In this document: in pieces, positions 33,002 through 41,980 of the stretch | Numbering within the stretch: position 1 is the first letter of the stretch | How the letters are laid out: every line of letters begins with the position of its first letter | Source: an uncultured Clostridia bacterium | Lineage (GTDB): Bacteria; Bacillota; Clostridia; UMGS1883 | Length of the DNA stretch: 64,000 bases | Assembly: GCA_934476455.1 (NCBI GenBank) | Contig: CAKSNY010000001.1 | Location: forward strand, 1 to 64,000 | Direction of reading: 5' to 3' | Translations under genes and position numbers: made by a program | Notes under the pieces: model-generated | What the model was told of the DNA's origin: nothing | The model's database searches: none | The model's input: only the letters and a program-made list of their open reading frames with translations

Positions 33002-35344
33002 ATGAAAAAGTTAAAAAGTAAGGTATATGGGTATTTTACGGCACTGTTTGTTTTTTGCGGCATATGTGTGTGTGTTATGCAAAATACGGCGAATGCGGCG
33101 CAGGATTACGATACAGCCAAAAATCTTTTAACAGGCGCGCAGATTGTCCGCAAAAATGCCGCTACACCAAACGTTGACGGAGAAACGGTTAAATGCGGTA
33201 TGCTTATTTCCCCGGGTTCTTCAACGGAAACAACAGCCGCAAACGCCGTTATAATTGACGGAAGCCTGACAAACACGTCTAATTATCACACAATAAGCAA
33301 AAGCGAGGGGAACAAAGCTTCCTTCAGAATTAAATTCAGCGACGAGAAGAATGTAAAGCAAGTGGTTATAACCACGCGCAAACAAAGTGACGGTACGGGC
33401 TTGCTTGACGATACGGTTTTACCAAGCTTTGGATATTCTTTGCAAAATGACAGTTGGTGGAGCGGATCGTTTACATCTGTGCAGGTGACGGTTTCCTCGT
33501 ATACATACACAGCGGGCAGCGAGTTTAAGAGAACGGTTATAGATTTGCAGCAAGCGTGCAAAGGAAAGGATTTTCTTCTTGAAATCCCGCGCGAAACATC
33601 AATGAATATAAACGAAATTGAAGTTTATGAGGACGAAAACATAGGCGGGCCGCTTCCGATATGCACAATAGACGATACTTCGGAGCCGTCCGTTAACGGA
33701 AGAAATTACAAGGAGCTGTCAGCCTCGGCAGAGATGAACAGTCTTGTAAATATTCCCGTTAAAAAGGTAGAATTTTTTGATAAAGACGGCAGCTTTATAG
33801 GCGAGGGAATAAAAAACGAAAATGACGGAAAATATCATTTTACGTGGAAGAATCTTGAATTTGAAACAGTATATTTTGTAAAAGCGATTGCAACCGATAT
33901 GTCGGGTGCAGCAAGCGAAAGCAGTGAGATTGAATTCGAGCTTCAGCCCTTGCCCGAATCGGAACTGGCTGAGGCGATACGTGCTTTTGATACGATTGCG
34001 GATACGACCGAGGTTTCGCAAACGCTTGAACGGTATTCGGAAATTCTTGAAAATATCGGGTACAATATTGAGGAACATAACGCGCTTAATCCGGAGAAAA
34101 AGACGTATTTTGAGAATGCTGTTGTAAATTTTAACACAAACGGCGTGTACACCGCGGCGGAATTTTACAGGTTTACAAATGCATTAAAAACCTTTAATAA
34201 TATGGCGGACCTTGCCTTTTGCGAGGATGACAATATTCTTGAAATATTGAAAGAAAATAAAGCTTTTTATGCAGTTGACACGGATGACAAGTATTTTTTT
34301 AGCTTTGATGAAAACGAGCAAAAAACCGTGCTTTCGGGCTTAAAACAATTCTTGCTTGATATTCCAACCCTTGTACCTGACGGTTTGAATGTCAAATTTA
34401 AAGAAATCTGTGCGCTTCAAAGCTTCGGCAGTACATATTGGGGAGAGTACTATGATTGGATAAAACATTTTAATATTTGTTTGATGATTGATCTTTCCGA
34501 TTATGAAAATACGCTTACAGAGGCAGAACAGGTAAAGGTTATGCAGGAAATGGCACATTTTAAAAATGCCGTTTCCGCAGAAATGATAAAGGCGGAGTTT
34601 GAAAGACTGGTTCAAAACGCAATAGACAGCAGAACCGATGAAAACCCGACGCCGATTGTAGATGTTAAAAAGCCGAGTGGAGGCGGCGGTGCCAAGTCCC
34701 CGACAACGGTAAAAATTGTTTCGGATAATTCCCGCGAAATCGAAAACAAAAACGATGTTCCCTCGGAAGGTGATGAAGGCGGGCTGCCGTTTAAAGATAT
34801 ATCCGATGCTCGGTGGGCAGAGGAAGCTATTACATACTTGTATAAAAACGAAATAATCTCGGGCGTGTCGGAAGATATGTTTGAACCGCAAAGAAGCGTA
34901 ACGCGTGAGGAATTTGTTAAAATTCTGCTTGGCATACTCGGCATAAAGCCGCAAAAAAGTGCAGAATTGATTTTTGCGGATTCTTCCCCGGAGGCATGGT
35001 ATAACGATTATATATCAACAGCCAAGGAGATGGGAATTATAAACGGCGTGTCGGAAAACGAATTTGGTGTCGGTCAGTTCATTAGAAGGCAGGATATGGC
35101 GCTTATGCTGTATAACGGGATTAAAGACAAAATACGCACGGACGCAGAAAAAATAAATGTTTATTTTAATGATGAAGCAGACATTAACGAATATGCCCTG
35201 TCGGCAGTTAAAGCGTTAAGCACCGCCGGTCTTTTTGAAGGAAACGAAAACGGATGCTTTTTGCCGCATAAGAGTGCTGCAAGAGCTGAGGCGGCAAAGG
35301 TATTATATGAAGCGGCATTGTTAATGAAAAATACGGGGGATTGA
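33002..35344 (+). CDS. SLH protein type A with YD-KNLL binding-like domain
   Basis: 780 residues. Signal peptide (cleavage near 33), then the same ~170-residue domain as the gene at 26027 (DYDTAKNLLTGAQIV, IIDGSLTNTSN, FRIKFSDEKNVKQVVITTRK, INEIEVYED), an immunoglobulin-like stretch, a helical middle (~320-545), a flexible GGGG linker near 560 and three SLH repeats (~595-775; TREEF, IRRQD, ARAEA). It should be held in the S-layer and present a glycan-binding domain outside. No catalytic motif is seen. ATG 33002 (GGGAGGG 9 bases upstream) is used; the open frame extends 159 bases upstream into the AraC gene. It overlaps the next gene's start region. Confidence 0.82.
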   Translation: MKKLKSKVYGYFTALFVFCGICVCVMQNTANAAQDYDTAKNLLTGAQIVRKNAATPNVDGETVKCGMLISPGSSTETTAANAVIIDGSLTNTSNYHTISKSEGNKASFRIKFSDEKNVKQVVITTRKQSDGTGLLDDTVLPSFGYSLQNDSWWSGSFTSVQVTVSSYTYTAGSEFKRTVIDLQQACKGKDFLLEIPRETSMNINEIEVYEDENIGGPLPICTIDDTSEPSVNGRNYKELSASAEMNSLVNIPVKKVEFFDKDGSFIGEGIKNENDGKYHFTWKNLEFETVYFVKAIATDMSGAASESSEIEFELQPLPESELAEAIRAFDTIADTTEVSQTLERYSEILENIGYNIEEHNALNPEKKTYFENAVVNFNTNGVYTAAEFYRFTNALKTFNNMADLAFCEDDNILEILKENKAFYAVDTDDKYFFSFDENEQKTVLSGLKQFLLDIPTLVPDGLNVKFKEICALQSFGSTYWGEYYDWIKHFNICLMIDLSDYENTLTEAEQVKVMQEMAHFKNAVSAEMIKAEFERLVQNAIDSRTDENPTPIVDVKKPSGGGGAKSPTTVKIVSDNSREIENKNDVPSEGDEGGLPFKDISDARWAEEAITYLYKNEIISGVSEDMFEPQRSVTREEFVKILLGILGIKPQKSAELIFADSSPEAWYNDYISTAKEMGIINGVSENEFGVGQFIRRQDMALMLYNGIKDKIRTDAEKINVYFNDEADINEYALSAVKALSTAGLFEGNENGCFLPHKSAARAEAAKVLYEAALLMKNTGD

Positions 35345-35349
35345 TTGTG

Positions 35350-38300
35350 ATGAGAAAATTTATATGCAGTATATTACTATTTGCAATGCTTTTACCTCAG
35401 GCTTCGGTTGCCGTGTATGCAGAAACCGTAAATATCGAAAACGTTGCAATCGGGAAAAAAATACTGACAGATGTTCCCAAAAGCGATGCCGAAAGCAATA
35501 CGGAGGCAATGGTTGACGGAAAAATAATGGTAAACGGAGCCGGTGAAACGCGTTGGTACGTAAGAAAGAACTGTGCCGACGCATGGTTTAATATTTACCT
35601 GGGAAATGAAACAAAGCTGTACTATGCAATGGTGTATTCCGGAGCAAACAGCTCTCCGGCAGGCATAATAACGGATTTTAAGCTTCAGTATCGCACGTCA
35701 AACGGTTGGGAAGACATTGACGGGGCAGACATTTCCGGAAATGAAAAAATGAAGCTGAAGGTCACCTTTAAGCAGCCTGTAACAACGGACGCCGTAAGGT
35801 TTGTTTCAAAGACAGCTTCAGAGTTCAGAATAAGAGAATTTGAACTGTACGGTGAGGTTGACTCAGTCATAGCCGCGTCAAAAAATAAAGGAAATGAAGA
35901 AGGTTTTGGAATACAATTTCAAAGGGATGTTTCGTTTTTAAGCGCGCTCGGAGTGCTGGACGACAACGCAGTAATGGATGAAAACGAATTTATTACACGC
36001 GGAAGATTTGCAGATATTGCAATGCGTGCATTAGGATACAGAGAGCTTGTATTTACAGAACAGGACGGTATATATGAGGATGTTGATACTCAAAACCCCT
36101 ATTACCAAAGTATAATGAATGCAAGAAAGCTTAATGCAATAAGCGGTGAACAAAAATATTTTTATCCGAACAAAATTATAAATGAAAACGAAATGTTGAA
36201 AATCATTATGTGCCTGATGGGCTACTCCGAATACGCCGAAATGAACGGCGGATATCCGACAGGGTACATAAGGGCTGCACGTACGGCGGAGGTTGATATC
36301 GTTTATGCAAGTGATGCCGACAACAACATAACAAACGGCGAAGCTGTAAGGTTTATTTGCGAAACGTTTGACGGATACCCTATGTGTGAGGACGAATACA
36401 ATAACGGCACAGTAAAAAATGTATCGGACCGTTCGGTATTTGAAAATGTTTATAACGGAAAAAAGGGCGAGGGTGTTGTAGAAGCAAATGAGGTTACATA
36501 TTTATACCAAAAAAACTCCCGAGCGGCAAAGGGCGAGGTTATCATAAACGGTGAGCGGTATAAAAACGGCGGCACGGACGCCGCAGAGCTTTTAGGATTT
36601 TACGTCGATTATTATTCTGTAGAAAAGCAGGGAACGGATACGCTTGTATATGTATGCCCCGACAAAAAAAGAAATTCCGTGCTGACGCTGACATCTGAGG
36701 ATATAGTGCCCGAAAGCTCAGGCATAAGGCAAATATCCTACCGTGAAAACAATAAAACAAAAGAGGCGAAGCTGTCAGACGCGCCGTATATTTTAATAAA
36801 CGGAAAATTTGACGGAAGCTTTACAAAGCAGGATTTGGATTCCGAGACATTGTATATTTTGCTTGTGGATTGGGATAATGACGATATTTACGATTTTGCA
36901 AGCATATATAAATTTGGTACCTTTATTGTCGGCGGTGTTGACGAAAATGCCAAACGAATAAGAAGCCGTGACGGTGAAAAAGCTATAGATTTGCTTAACG
37001 ACGGGGATGAGCTGTACTACACAATAAAAAAATCGGGGCAAAGCGTGCCAATCGGTATTATCAAGGAGGATGACGTTGTTTGTGCGGCTCTGTCCTCCGA
37101 CGGGCGCGCTGCACAAATATTGGTTTCGGGGCGAAAAATAAGCGGCACCGTGGAGGCAACCGACGATGACGGAAATGTTGTTATCGGCGGAAACGAATAC
37201 CCGGTATACACGGGCGTTAAAATAAATCTTAACGACAGCGGAACCTTTTATATTGACTCATTCGGAAAGATTGCAGGTTATGATACAACTTTATCTGCGG
37301 AAAAATACGGTTTGGTTCTGAATATTGCGGAGGTGGGAAGTAGTGTAAAGCCATGCGTACAGATTAAACTGTTAGATGAAAGCGGAGCTGTACAAACATA
37401 CAATGCGGCAAAGAAATATAAGTTAAACAAGCAGAGAGAGAAATCGGAAAATATTATCGGAAACCCCGCATTTTTTGACAGCGGAAGCGTGCGAAATGAT
37501 TTAATTCGCTATAATCTTAACCAAGAAGGCGAGATTAACGAAATAATCACTGTTACAGACAGAAGCACTGACGCCGATAAGAGCAGTAACAGAGATATTT
37601 TGTCGCTTGACGTTAAGCTTGGAAAGGTAAAGTACAAATCACAGCTTTTATCGGTTTCTGGAAAAAACACCTATGCCATCGATATAAACAGACCTATATT
37701 TTTTACAACAACCGACAGCGATATCAAGGCTTTGCAAATTGAAGAAAGTGTTTATTCGGGAAAAGCTTCGGAATATTTATCGGATTACACAACAATAAAC
37801 GGAACGGTATCTTTGTATGATATTGACGAATACGGACTTCCGGGGGCAGTTGTGGTTTATGATTATTCGCCTACAATGATACCTACAACAAATCAGATTG
37901 CGGTTGTAAAAAAAGCGCTTGGCGGAACAAATGAAAACGGCGAAAACACAAAATTTTTGAAGCTGTTTAAAGAGGGCGCAGAGCTGCAAATTGAATTGCC
38001 GCAGTCCGCAAAGGTAATTACATCACTTGCTGCCGCAAAAAGAGAGGGAATGAACACAACATATTTCGGTGAGTATTACGTTCCCGAGTACGCCGATTAT
38101 AATGCGGATGATTTAAAAGCGGGAGATATAATTTTGTACTCGCAGCAGAAAGGCAAAATTACGTATTGGCAATACGTGTATAAAAACGGTGACACTGTAA
38201 GCAGGGTTATTCAGCAGACAGGCGGCGACAGCGGATATTATGCAAATCTTGAAACCATGTTCGTCAGGTTAAAGCAGCTGACGGGCAGCGTTATCACGTT

Positions 38301-38496
38301 TGTTGACGGCGGAGGAACGGAGTATAGCTACCTAAACGATAAAATAAGGGTAACAGTGTACGATTCCATGCAGAAGGATGTGTATCAGGGAACGATTGAT
38401 GATATTATAAATGAGGTAAATAACAGCCCGAACATAAATAATTTATTTGTCAGGACGCAGGTAAAGGCTGTTAAAGACATTGTAATTTATAAATAA
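35350..38496 (+). CDS. SLH protein type B, large, with ~700-residue unknown region
   Basis: 1048 residues: signal peptide (FICSILLFAMLLPQASVAVYA), an F5/8C (discoidin)-like domain (~30-170, NVAIGKKI to FRIREFELYGEV), three SLH-like repeats (~195-345, e.g. SALGVLDDNAVMDENEFITRGRFADI, IMNARKLNAISG), then ~700 residues rich in beta-strands and Asp/Gly turns (DWDNDDIYDFASIYKFGTF, YDFTTT-like). A paralogue lies at 60369. The region matches no enzyme I know; a wall-spanning stalk or glycan-binding role is inferred. ATG 35350 has GGGG 10 bases upstream; TTG 35341 and GTG 35347 are alternatives. Its start overlaps the stop zone of the previous gene. Confidence 0.78.
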   Translation: MRKFICSILLFAMLLPQASVAVYAETVNIENVAIGKKILTDVPKSDAESNTEAMVDGKIMVNGAGETRWYVRKNCADAWFNIYLGNETKLYYAMVYSGANSSPAGIITDFKLQYRTSNGWEDIDGADISGNEKMKLKVTFKQPVTTDAVRFVSKTASEFRIREFELYGEVDSVIAASKNKGNEEGFGIQFQRDVSFLSALGVLDDNAVMDENEFITRGRFADIAMRALGYRELVFTEQDGIYEDVDTQNPYYQSIMNARKLNAISGEQKYFYPNKIINENEMLKIIMCLMGYSEYAEMNGGYPTGYIRAARTAEVDIVYASDADNNITNGEAVRFICETFDGYPMCEDEYNNGTVKNVSDRSVFENVYNGKKGEGVVEANEVTYLYQKNSRAAKGEVIINGERYKNGGTDAAELLGFYVDYYSVEKQGTDTLVYVCPDKKRNSVLTLTSEDIVPESSGIRQISYRENNKTKEAKLSDAPYILINGKFDGSFTKQDLDSETLYILLVDWDNDDIYDFASIYKFGTFIVGGVDENAKRIRSRDGEKAIDLLNDGDELYYTIKKSGQSVPIGIIKEDDVVCAALSSDGRAAQILVSGRKISGTVEATDDDGNVVIGGNEYPVYTGVKINLNDSGTFYIDSFGKIAGYDTTLSAEKYGLVLNIAEVGSSVKPCVQIKLLDESGAVQTYNAAKKYKLNKQREKSENIIGNPAFFDSGSVRNDLIRYNLNQEGEINEIITVTDRSTDADKSSNRDILSLDVKLGKVKYKSQLLSVSGKNTYAIDINRPIFFTTTDSDIKALQIEESVYSGKASEYLSDYTTINGTVSLYDIDEYGLPGAVVVYDYSPTMIPTTNQIAVVKKALGGTNENGENTKFLKLFKEGAELQIELPQSAKVITSLAAAKREGMNTTYFGEYYVPEYADYNADDLKAGDIILYSQQKGKITYWQYVYKNGDTVSRVIQQTGGDSGYYANLETMFVRLKQLTGSVITFVDGGGTEYSYLNDKIRVTVYDSMQKDVYQGTIDDIINEVNNSPNINNLFVRTQVKAVKDIVIYK

Positions 38497-38515
38497 ATGG
38501 ATGTGGGGTAGTAAT

Positions 38516-39463
38516 ATGAAAAAAACAACCGCAGCGGCGGTATGCAATTCAAAGAAAAAAAACAACTTTGTTAACAGGGTGAAAAACCAAAAGTATCTTC
38601 TTATTATGCTTGCACCGTGCCTTTTGTATTATATTTTATTCAGGTATATACCGATGTTCGGATTGGTGATTGCATTTAACAGATACAATTTTGCGGACGG
38701 TATATTCGGAAGCCCATGGGTCGGGCTGGATAATTTTTCACAGTTTATATTTGGCCCGTATTTTTGGCGGCTGATGAAAAATACTTTCCTGACAAGCTTT
38801 TATGATCTGTTGTTCGGATTTCCTGCGCCTATAATATTTGCACTTATGCTAAATGAGCTTGCGGGGAGAAAATTCAAAAGATTGGTACAAACAGTAAGCT
38901 ATCTTCCGCATTTTTTGTCGGCTGTCGTTGTTGTCGGTCTTATGAAGCAAATGCTTTCACCGACATCTGGTATTGTAAATGCGGCAATATGTGCTTTGGG
39001 CGGCGAAAGCATAAACTTTTTTATGGAAAAAGGCTGGTTCAGATTTTTGTATGTTATATCGGGAATTTGGCAAAATTTCGGCTGGGGAGCAATTATCTAT
39101 ATAGCCGGAATTGCCGCCATTGACCCGGCTCTTTACGAGGCGGCGGAAATTGATGGGGCAAAAAGGTTTAAGAAAATGATACATATTACTATTCCGGGAA
39201 TTGCACCGACAATGATTATTTTGTTGATTTTGCGTATGGGTACTTTGCTTGATGTAGGATATGAAAAAGTGCTGCTGATGTATAACCCGGGAATATATGA
39301 AACGGCGGACGTTATTTCCACATATGTATACCGAAACGGTATTCAGGAGGCAAATTACAGTTTTGGTACGGCTGTCGGGCTTATGAACTCTGTTATCGCA
39401 ATGATTTTGATAATTGCATCCAACACAATAAGCAAGAGAGTATCGGAAACCAGCTTGTGGTAA
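38516..39463 (+). CDS. LplB-type ABC transporter permease
   Basis: About 315 residues, six membrane helices. The EAA loop that docks the ATPase is AAEIDGAKRFKKMIHITIPGI near 215. YLLIMLAPCLLYYILFRYIPMFGLVIAFN is typical of the LplB/YteP polysaccharide-oligomer permeases. It forms a heterodimer with the next gene's product to import oligosaccharides delivered by the binding lipoprotein at 40403. ATG 38516 is chosen with GTGGGG upstream. No ATPase gene is in the cluster. Confidence 0.92.
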   Translation: MKKTTAAAVCNSKKKNNFVNRVKNQKYLLIMLAPCLLYYILFRYIPMFGLVIAFNRYNFADGIFGSPWVGLDNFSQFIFGPYFWRLMKNTFLTSFYDLLFGFPAPIIFALMLNELAGRKFKRLVQTVSYLPHFLSAVVVVGLMKQMLSPTSGIVNAAICALGGESINFFMEKGWFRFLYVISGIWQNFGWGAIIYIAGIAAIDPALYEAAEIDGAKRFKKMIHITIPGIAPTMIILLILRMGTLLDVGYEKVLLMYNPGIYETADVISTYVYRNGIQEANYSFGTAVGLMNSVIAMILIIASNTISKRVSETSLW

Positions 39464-39491
39464 ACAGAATTAAAATATAGGAGGCAATTAT

Positions 39492-40373
39492 ATGCAAAAA
39501 AATAAAGAGCTATCAAGCAAGATATTTGATGCTTTTAACATTATAGGTATGTGTGTCATCATATTTATAACGCTGTACCCGATTATATATGAGCTTGCGA
39601 TTTCCATGAGTTCGTCTAAGTATGTTCAGGCGAATATGGTTACGTTTCTTCCGAAGGGCATAAATATGGGGGCGTACAAAAAGGTATTTGCGGACAGAGG
39701 CTTTTGGATATCTTATAAAAATACCATTTTTTACACTGTATTCGGAACATTTATAAACATTTTTTTTACCTGTACATTGGCATTTTGCCTGTCAAGAAAA
39801 GAGCTTATAGGCAGAAAGCCCATAACGTTTCTTGTAATGATGACGATGTTTTTTAGCGGCGGTATTATACCGAATTTCCTTGTGGTAAAGTGGCTTGGGT
39901 TATATAACACCATTTGGGCAGTGGTGCTGCCGTATGCAATAAATACATACAATATGGTTATTGTCCGAACTTTTATGGTTTCAATACCGGAATCGCTTGT
40001 AGAAGCTGTAAGAATTGACGGAGGAAATGACTGGAATTTGTACAGCAGGGTAATACTGCCGTTATCAAAACCCGTTATTGCAACCGTAGGTTTGTTTTAT
40101 GCCGTAAATCACTGGAACAGCTACTTCACACCTATGCTTTACTTAAACGAAAAATCGCTTCAGCCGCTTCAGGTAATATTAAAGGAAATGGTCGTAGACC
40201 AAAACCTGCAAAGCGTTGCGGCGGATTTGGCTGATATGGAACAATCCACACCAAACAGCGATATGCTTATAGCGGCTTCAATAATAATTTCACTGCTGCC
40301 GATTATATCGGTTTACCCGTTCCTTCAAAAATACTTTGTTAAGGGAATGATGATAGGTTCTGTTAAAGGATAA
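39492..40373 (+). CDS. YtcP/LplC-type ABC transporter permease
   Basis: 293 residues, six membrane helices, EAA loop EAVRIDGGNDWNLYSRVILPLSKP near 173-196, ending in the family's YPFLQKYFVKGMMIGSVKG. Partner of the LplB-type permease 28 bases upstream. GGAGG precedes the ATG by 8 bases. Confidence 0.92.
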   Translation: MQKNKELSSKIFDAFNIIGMCVIIFITLYPIIYELAISMSSSKYVQANMVTFLPKGINMGAYKKVFADRGFWISYKNTIFYTVFGTFINIFFTCTLAFCLSRKELIGRKPITFLVMMTMFFSGGIIPNFLVVKWLGLYNTIWAVVLPYAINTYNMVIVRTFMVSIPESLVEAVRIDGGNDWNLYSRVILPLSKPVIATVGLFYAVNHWNSYFTPMLYLNEKSLQPLQVILKEMVVDQNLQSVAADLADMEQSTPNSDMLIAASIIISLLPIISVYPFLQKYFVKGMMIGSVKG

Positions 40374-40402
40374 AAATAAATAAAAGAAAGGAAGAATAAT
40401 TT

Positions 40403-41980
40403 ATGAAAAAAACATTTAAGAAAGGGGCAGGGCTGGCGCTTGCAGTTTTAATGGCAGTTACAGCCGCAGGATGCGGCAAAAAAAACGGCGAAGCGATGAA
40501 GCCTGACACCGATGAGCGTCTTGACATTGATTTTATGATTTCGGGACAAGGAACAGACGACAGCCATTTTGTGCTGAAAAAGACGTTGGATGAAAAATTT
40601 AATATTAACGCAAATTTTCTTATAAGTGCGTCAAGCGCGCATATTGATAAGCTTAAAATACTTATAACCTCCGACAGCCTTCCGGATATTGTGTCGCCGT
40701 TTCCGAACGATTTGGCAAAAAACTGCGGACCGCGCGGGGCTTTGGTTCCGCTTTCGGATTACCTTGACAAAATGCCCAACTACAAAAAGTATTTAACGTC
40801 AAACGCTGAATCCTATGCTTCGCAAATGGCAAATGACGATAAGGTTTATGTTGCGGCACTGTACAGAGAGCAAAGCGATTGCAGATATGTTCCCATATTG
40901 CGGCGCGATTTGTTCGAGGAGCAGGGCATCGAAATTCCCAAAACATATAACGAGCTTTATACGGCACTCAAAAAAATAAAAGAAAAGCATCCCGAAATCA
41001 TAGGCCTTGTTAATAAAGTACAAATGGCTTGCCTGTCGGATTACGGTATGAATTTTAATACAAGCAGCGAAATGTTTTACAACAAAGAAAATGATAAATG
41101 GGAATACGGTCCGGTAAATAAGGGTTTTAAAGAAATGCTGACGTTCTTTAATAACCTTTGGAAAGAAGGCTTGATGGATCCCGAGTTCTTTACGGCTTCA
41201 ACAAAGCAATGGGAGGAAAAAATCCTTTCAGGAAAAGCTGTATTTACATTGGGTTGGGTCAATGATTCGTATGATTATAAGAAAACATATCTCGAGCTTC
41301 ACCCGAATTCAAAATTTGACCTGTCTTTGACAGAGCCGATGACAACAGAATCGTATGATGTACCTGTTATACAAACATCCGCACAAATTAACGATTACTG
41401 CGCGTACGGAATTTCGGCAAAATCTCCTGCGGCGGCACGTTTGTTAAAGGTTGTTGACTTTATGTATTCCGACGAAGGCTCTACGCTTGCTCAATACGGT
41501 GTAGAGGGGAAGAACTTTACAACAACGGAAGACGGAAAAAAGAAGTATGCAGAGGATATTATGTGGGGATATAATCCGAAAGGAACACATAATCCGCTGA
41601 CTTATTACGGGCTGCGTTCCGACCATTTAATGCGTGTTGTGAAAGCGCAGGATTATGAAAAATATGCCGACATTGAAATGGACGCTATCAATATGCGCCA
41701 AAAATATTGGGATAATAACTGGGGATACACTTCAAATAACGGTATAAAGCTGACATTTACAGAGGATCAGCAGGCAGAAATTGATAAAATAAAGAACAAT
41801 TTAAGCACAATGGTAAATGAAGAAAGCATTAAGTTCATCGTGGGTGAAAGACCGATGTCGGAATTTGATTCCTTTATTGCACAGCTTGAAAAGCTTAATT
41901 ACAAAAAGCTTGAGAATATATATTCGGAAGCATTCAAGCAGTATAAGGATCGTATTAAAATGATTAAGCTTTATGACTAA
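40403..41980 (+). CDS. LplA-like extracellular solute-binding lipoprotein
   Basis: 525 residues with a lipoprotein signal (LAVLMAVTAAGC, lipid-anchored Cys24) and a two-lobed family-1 solute-binding fold (SDSLPDIVSPFPNDLAKN, VPILRRDLFEEQGIEIPKTYNEL, WKEGLMDPEFFTA). It captures oligosaccharides at the membrane for the two permeases immediately upstream. AAAGGAAG is the ribosome-binding site. The 3' end overlaps the next gene by 8 bases, so translation is coupled. Confidence 0.92.
   Translation: MKKTFKKGAGLALAVLMAVTAAGCGKKNGEAMKPDTDERLDIDFMISGQGTDDSHFVLKKTLDEKFNINANFLISASSAHIDKLKILITSDSLPDIVSPFPNDLAKNCGPRGALVPLSDYLDKMPNYKKYLTSNAESYASQMANDDKVYVAALYREQSDCRYVPILRRDLFEEQGIEIPKTYNELYTALKKIKEKHPEIIGLVNKVQMACLSDYGMNFNTSSEMFYNKENDKWEYGPVNKGFKEMLTFFNNLWKEGLMDPEFFTASTKQWEEKILSGKAVFTLGWVNDSYDYKKTYLELHPNSKFDLSLTEPMTTESYDVPVIQTSAQINDYCAYGISAKSPAAARLLKVVDFMYSDEGSTLAQYGVEGKNFTTTEDGKKKYAEDIMWGYNPKGTHNPLTYYGLRSDHLMRVVKAQDYEKYADIEMDAINMRQKYWDNNWGYTSNNGIKLTFTEDQQAEIDKIKNNLSTMVNEESIKFIVGERPMSEFDSFIAQLEKLNYKKLENIYSEAFKQYKDRIKMIKLYD

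Noticed and set aside
34340..34954. 204-codon minus-strand frame inside SLH-A
   Set aside because: Antisense shadow with Arg/Cys/Phe-rich sequence and no start signal.
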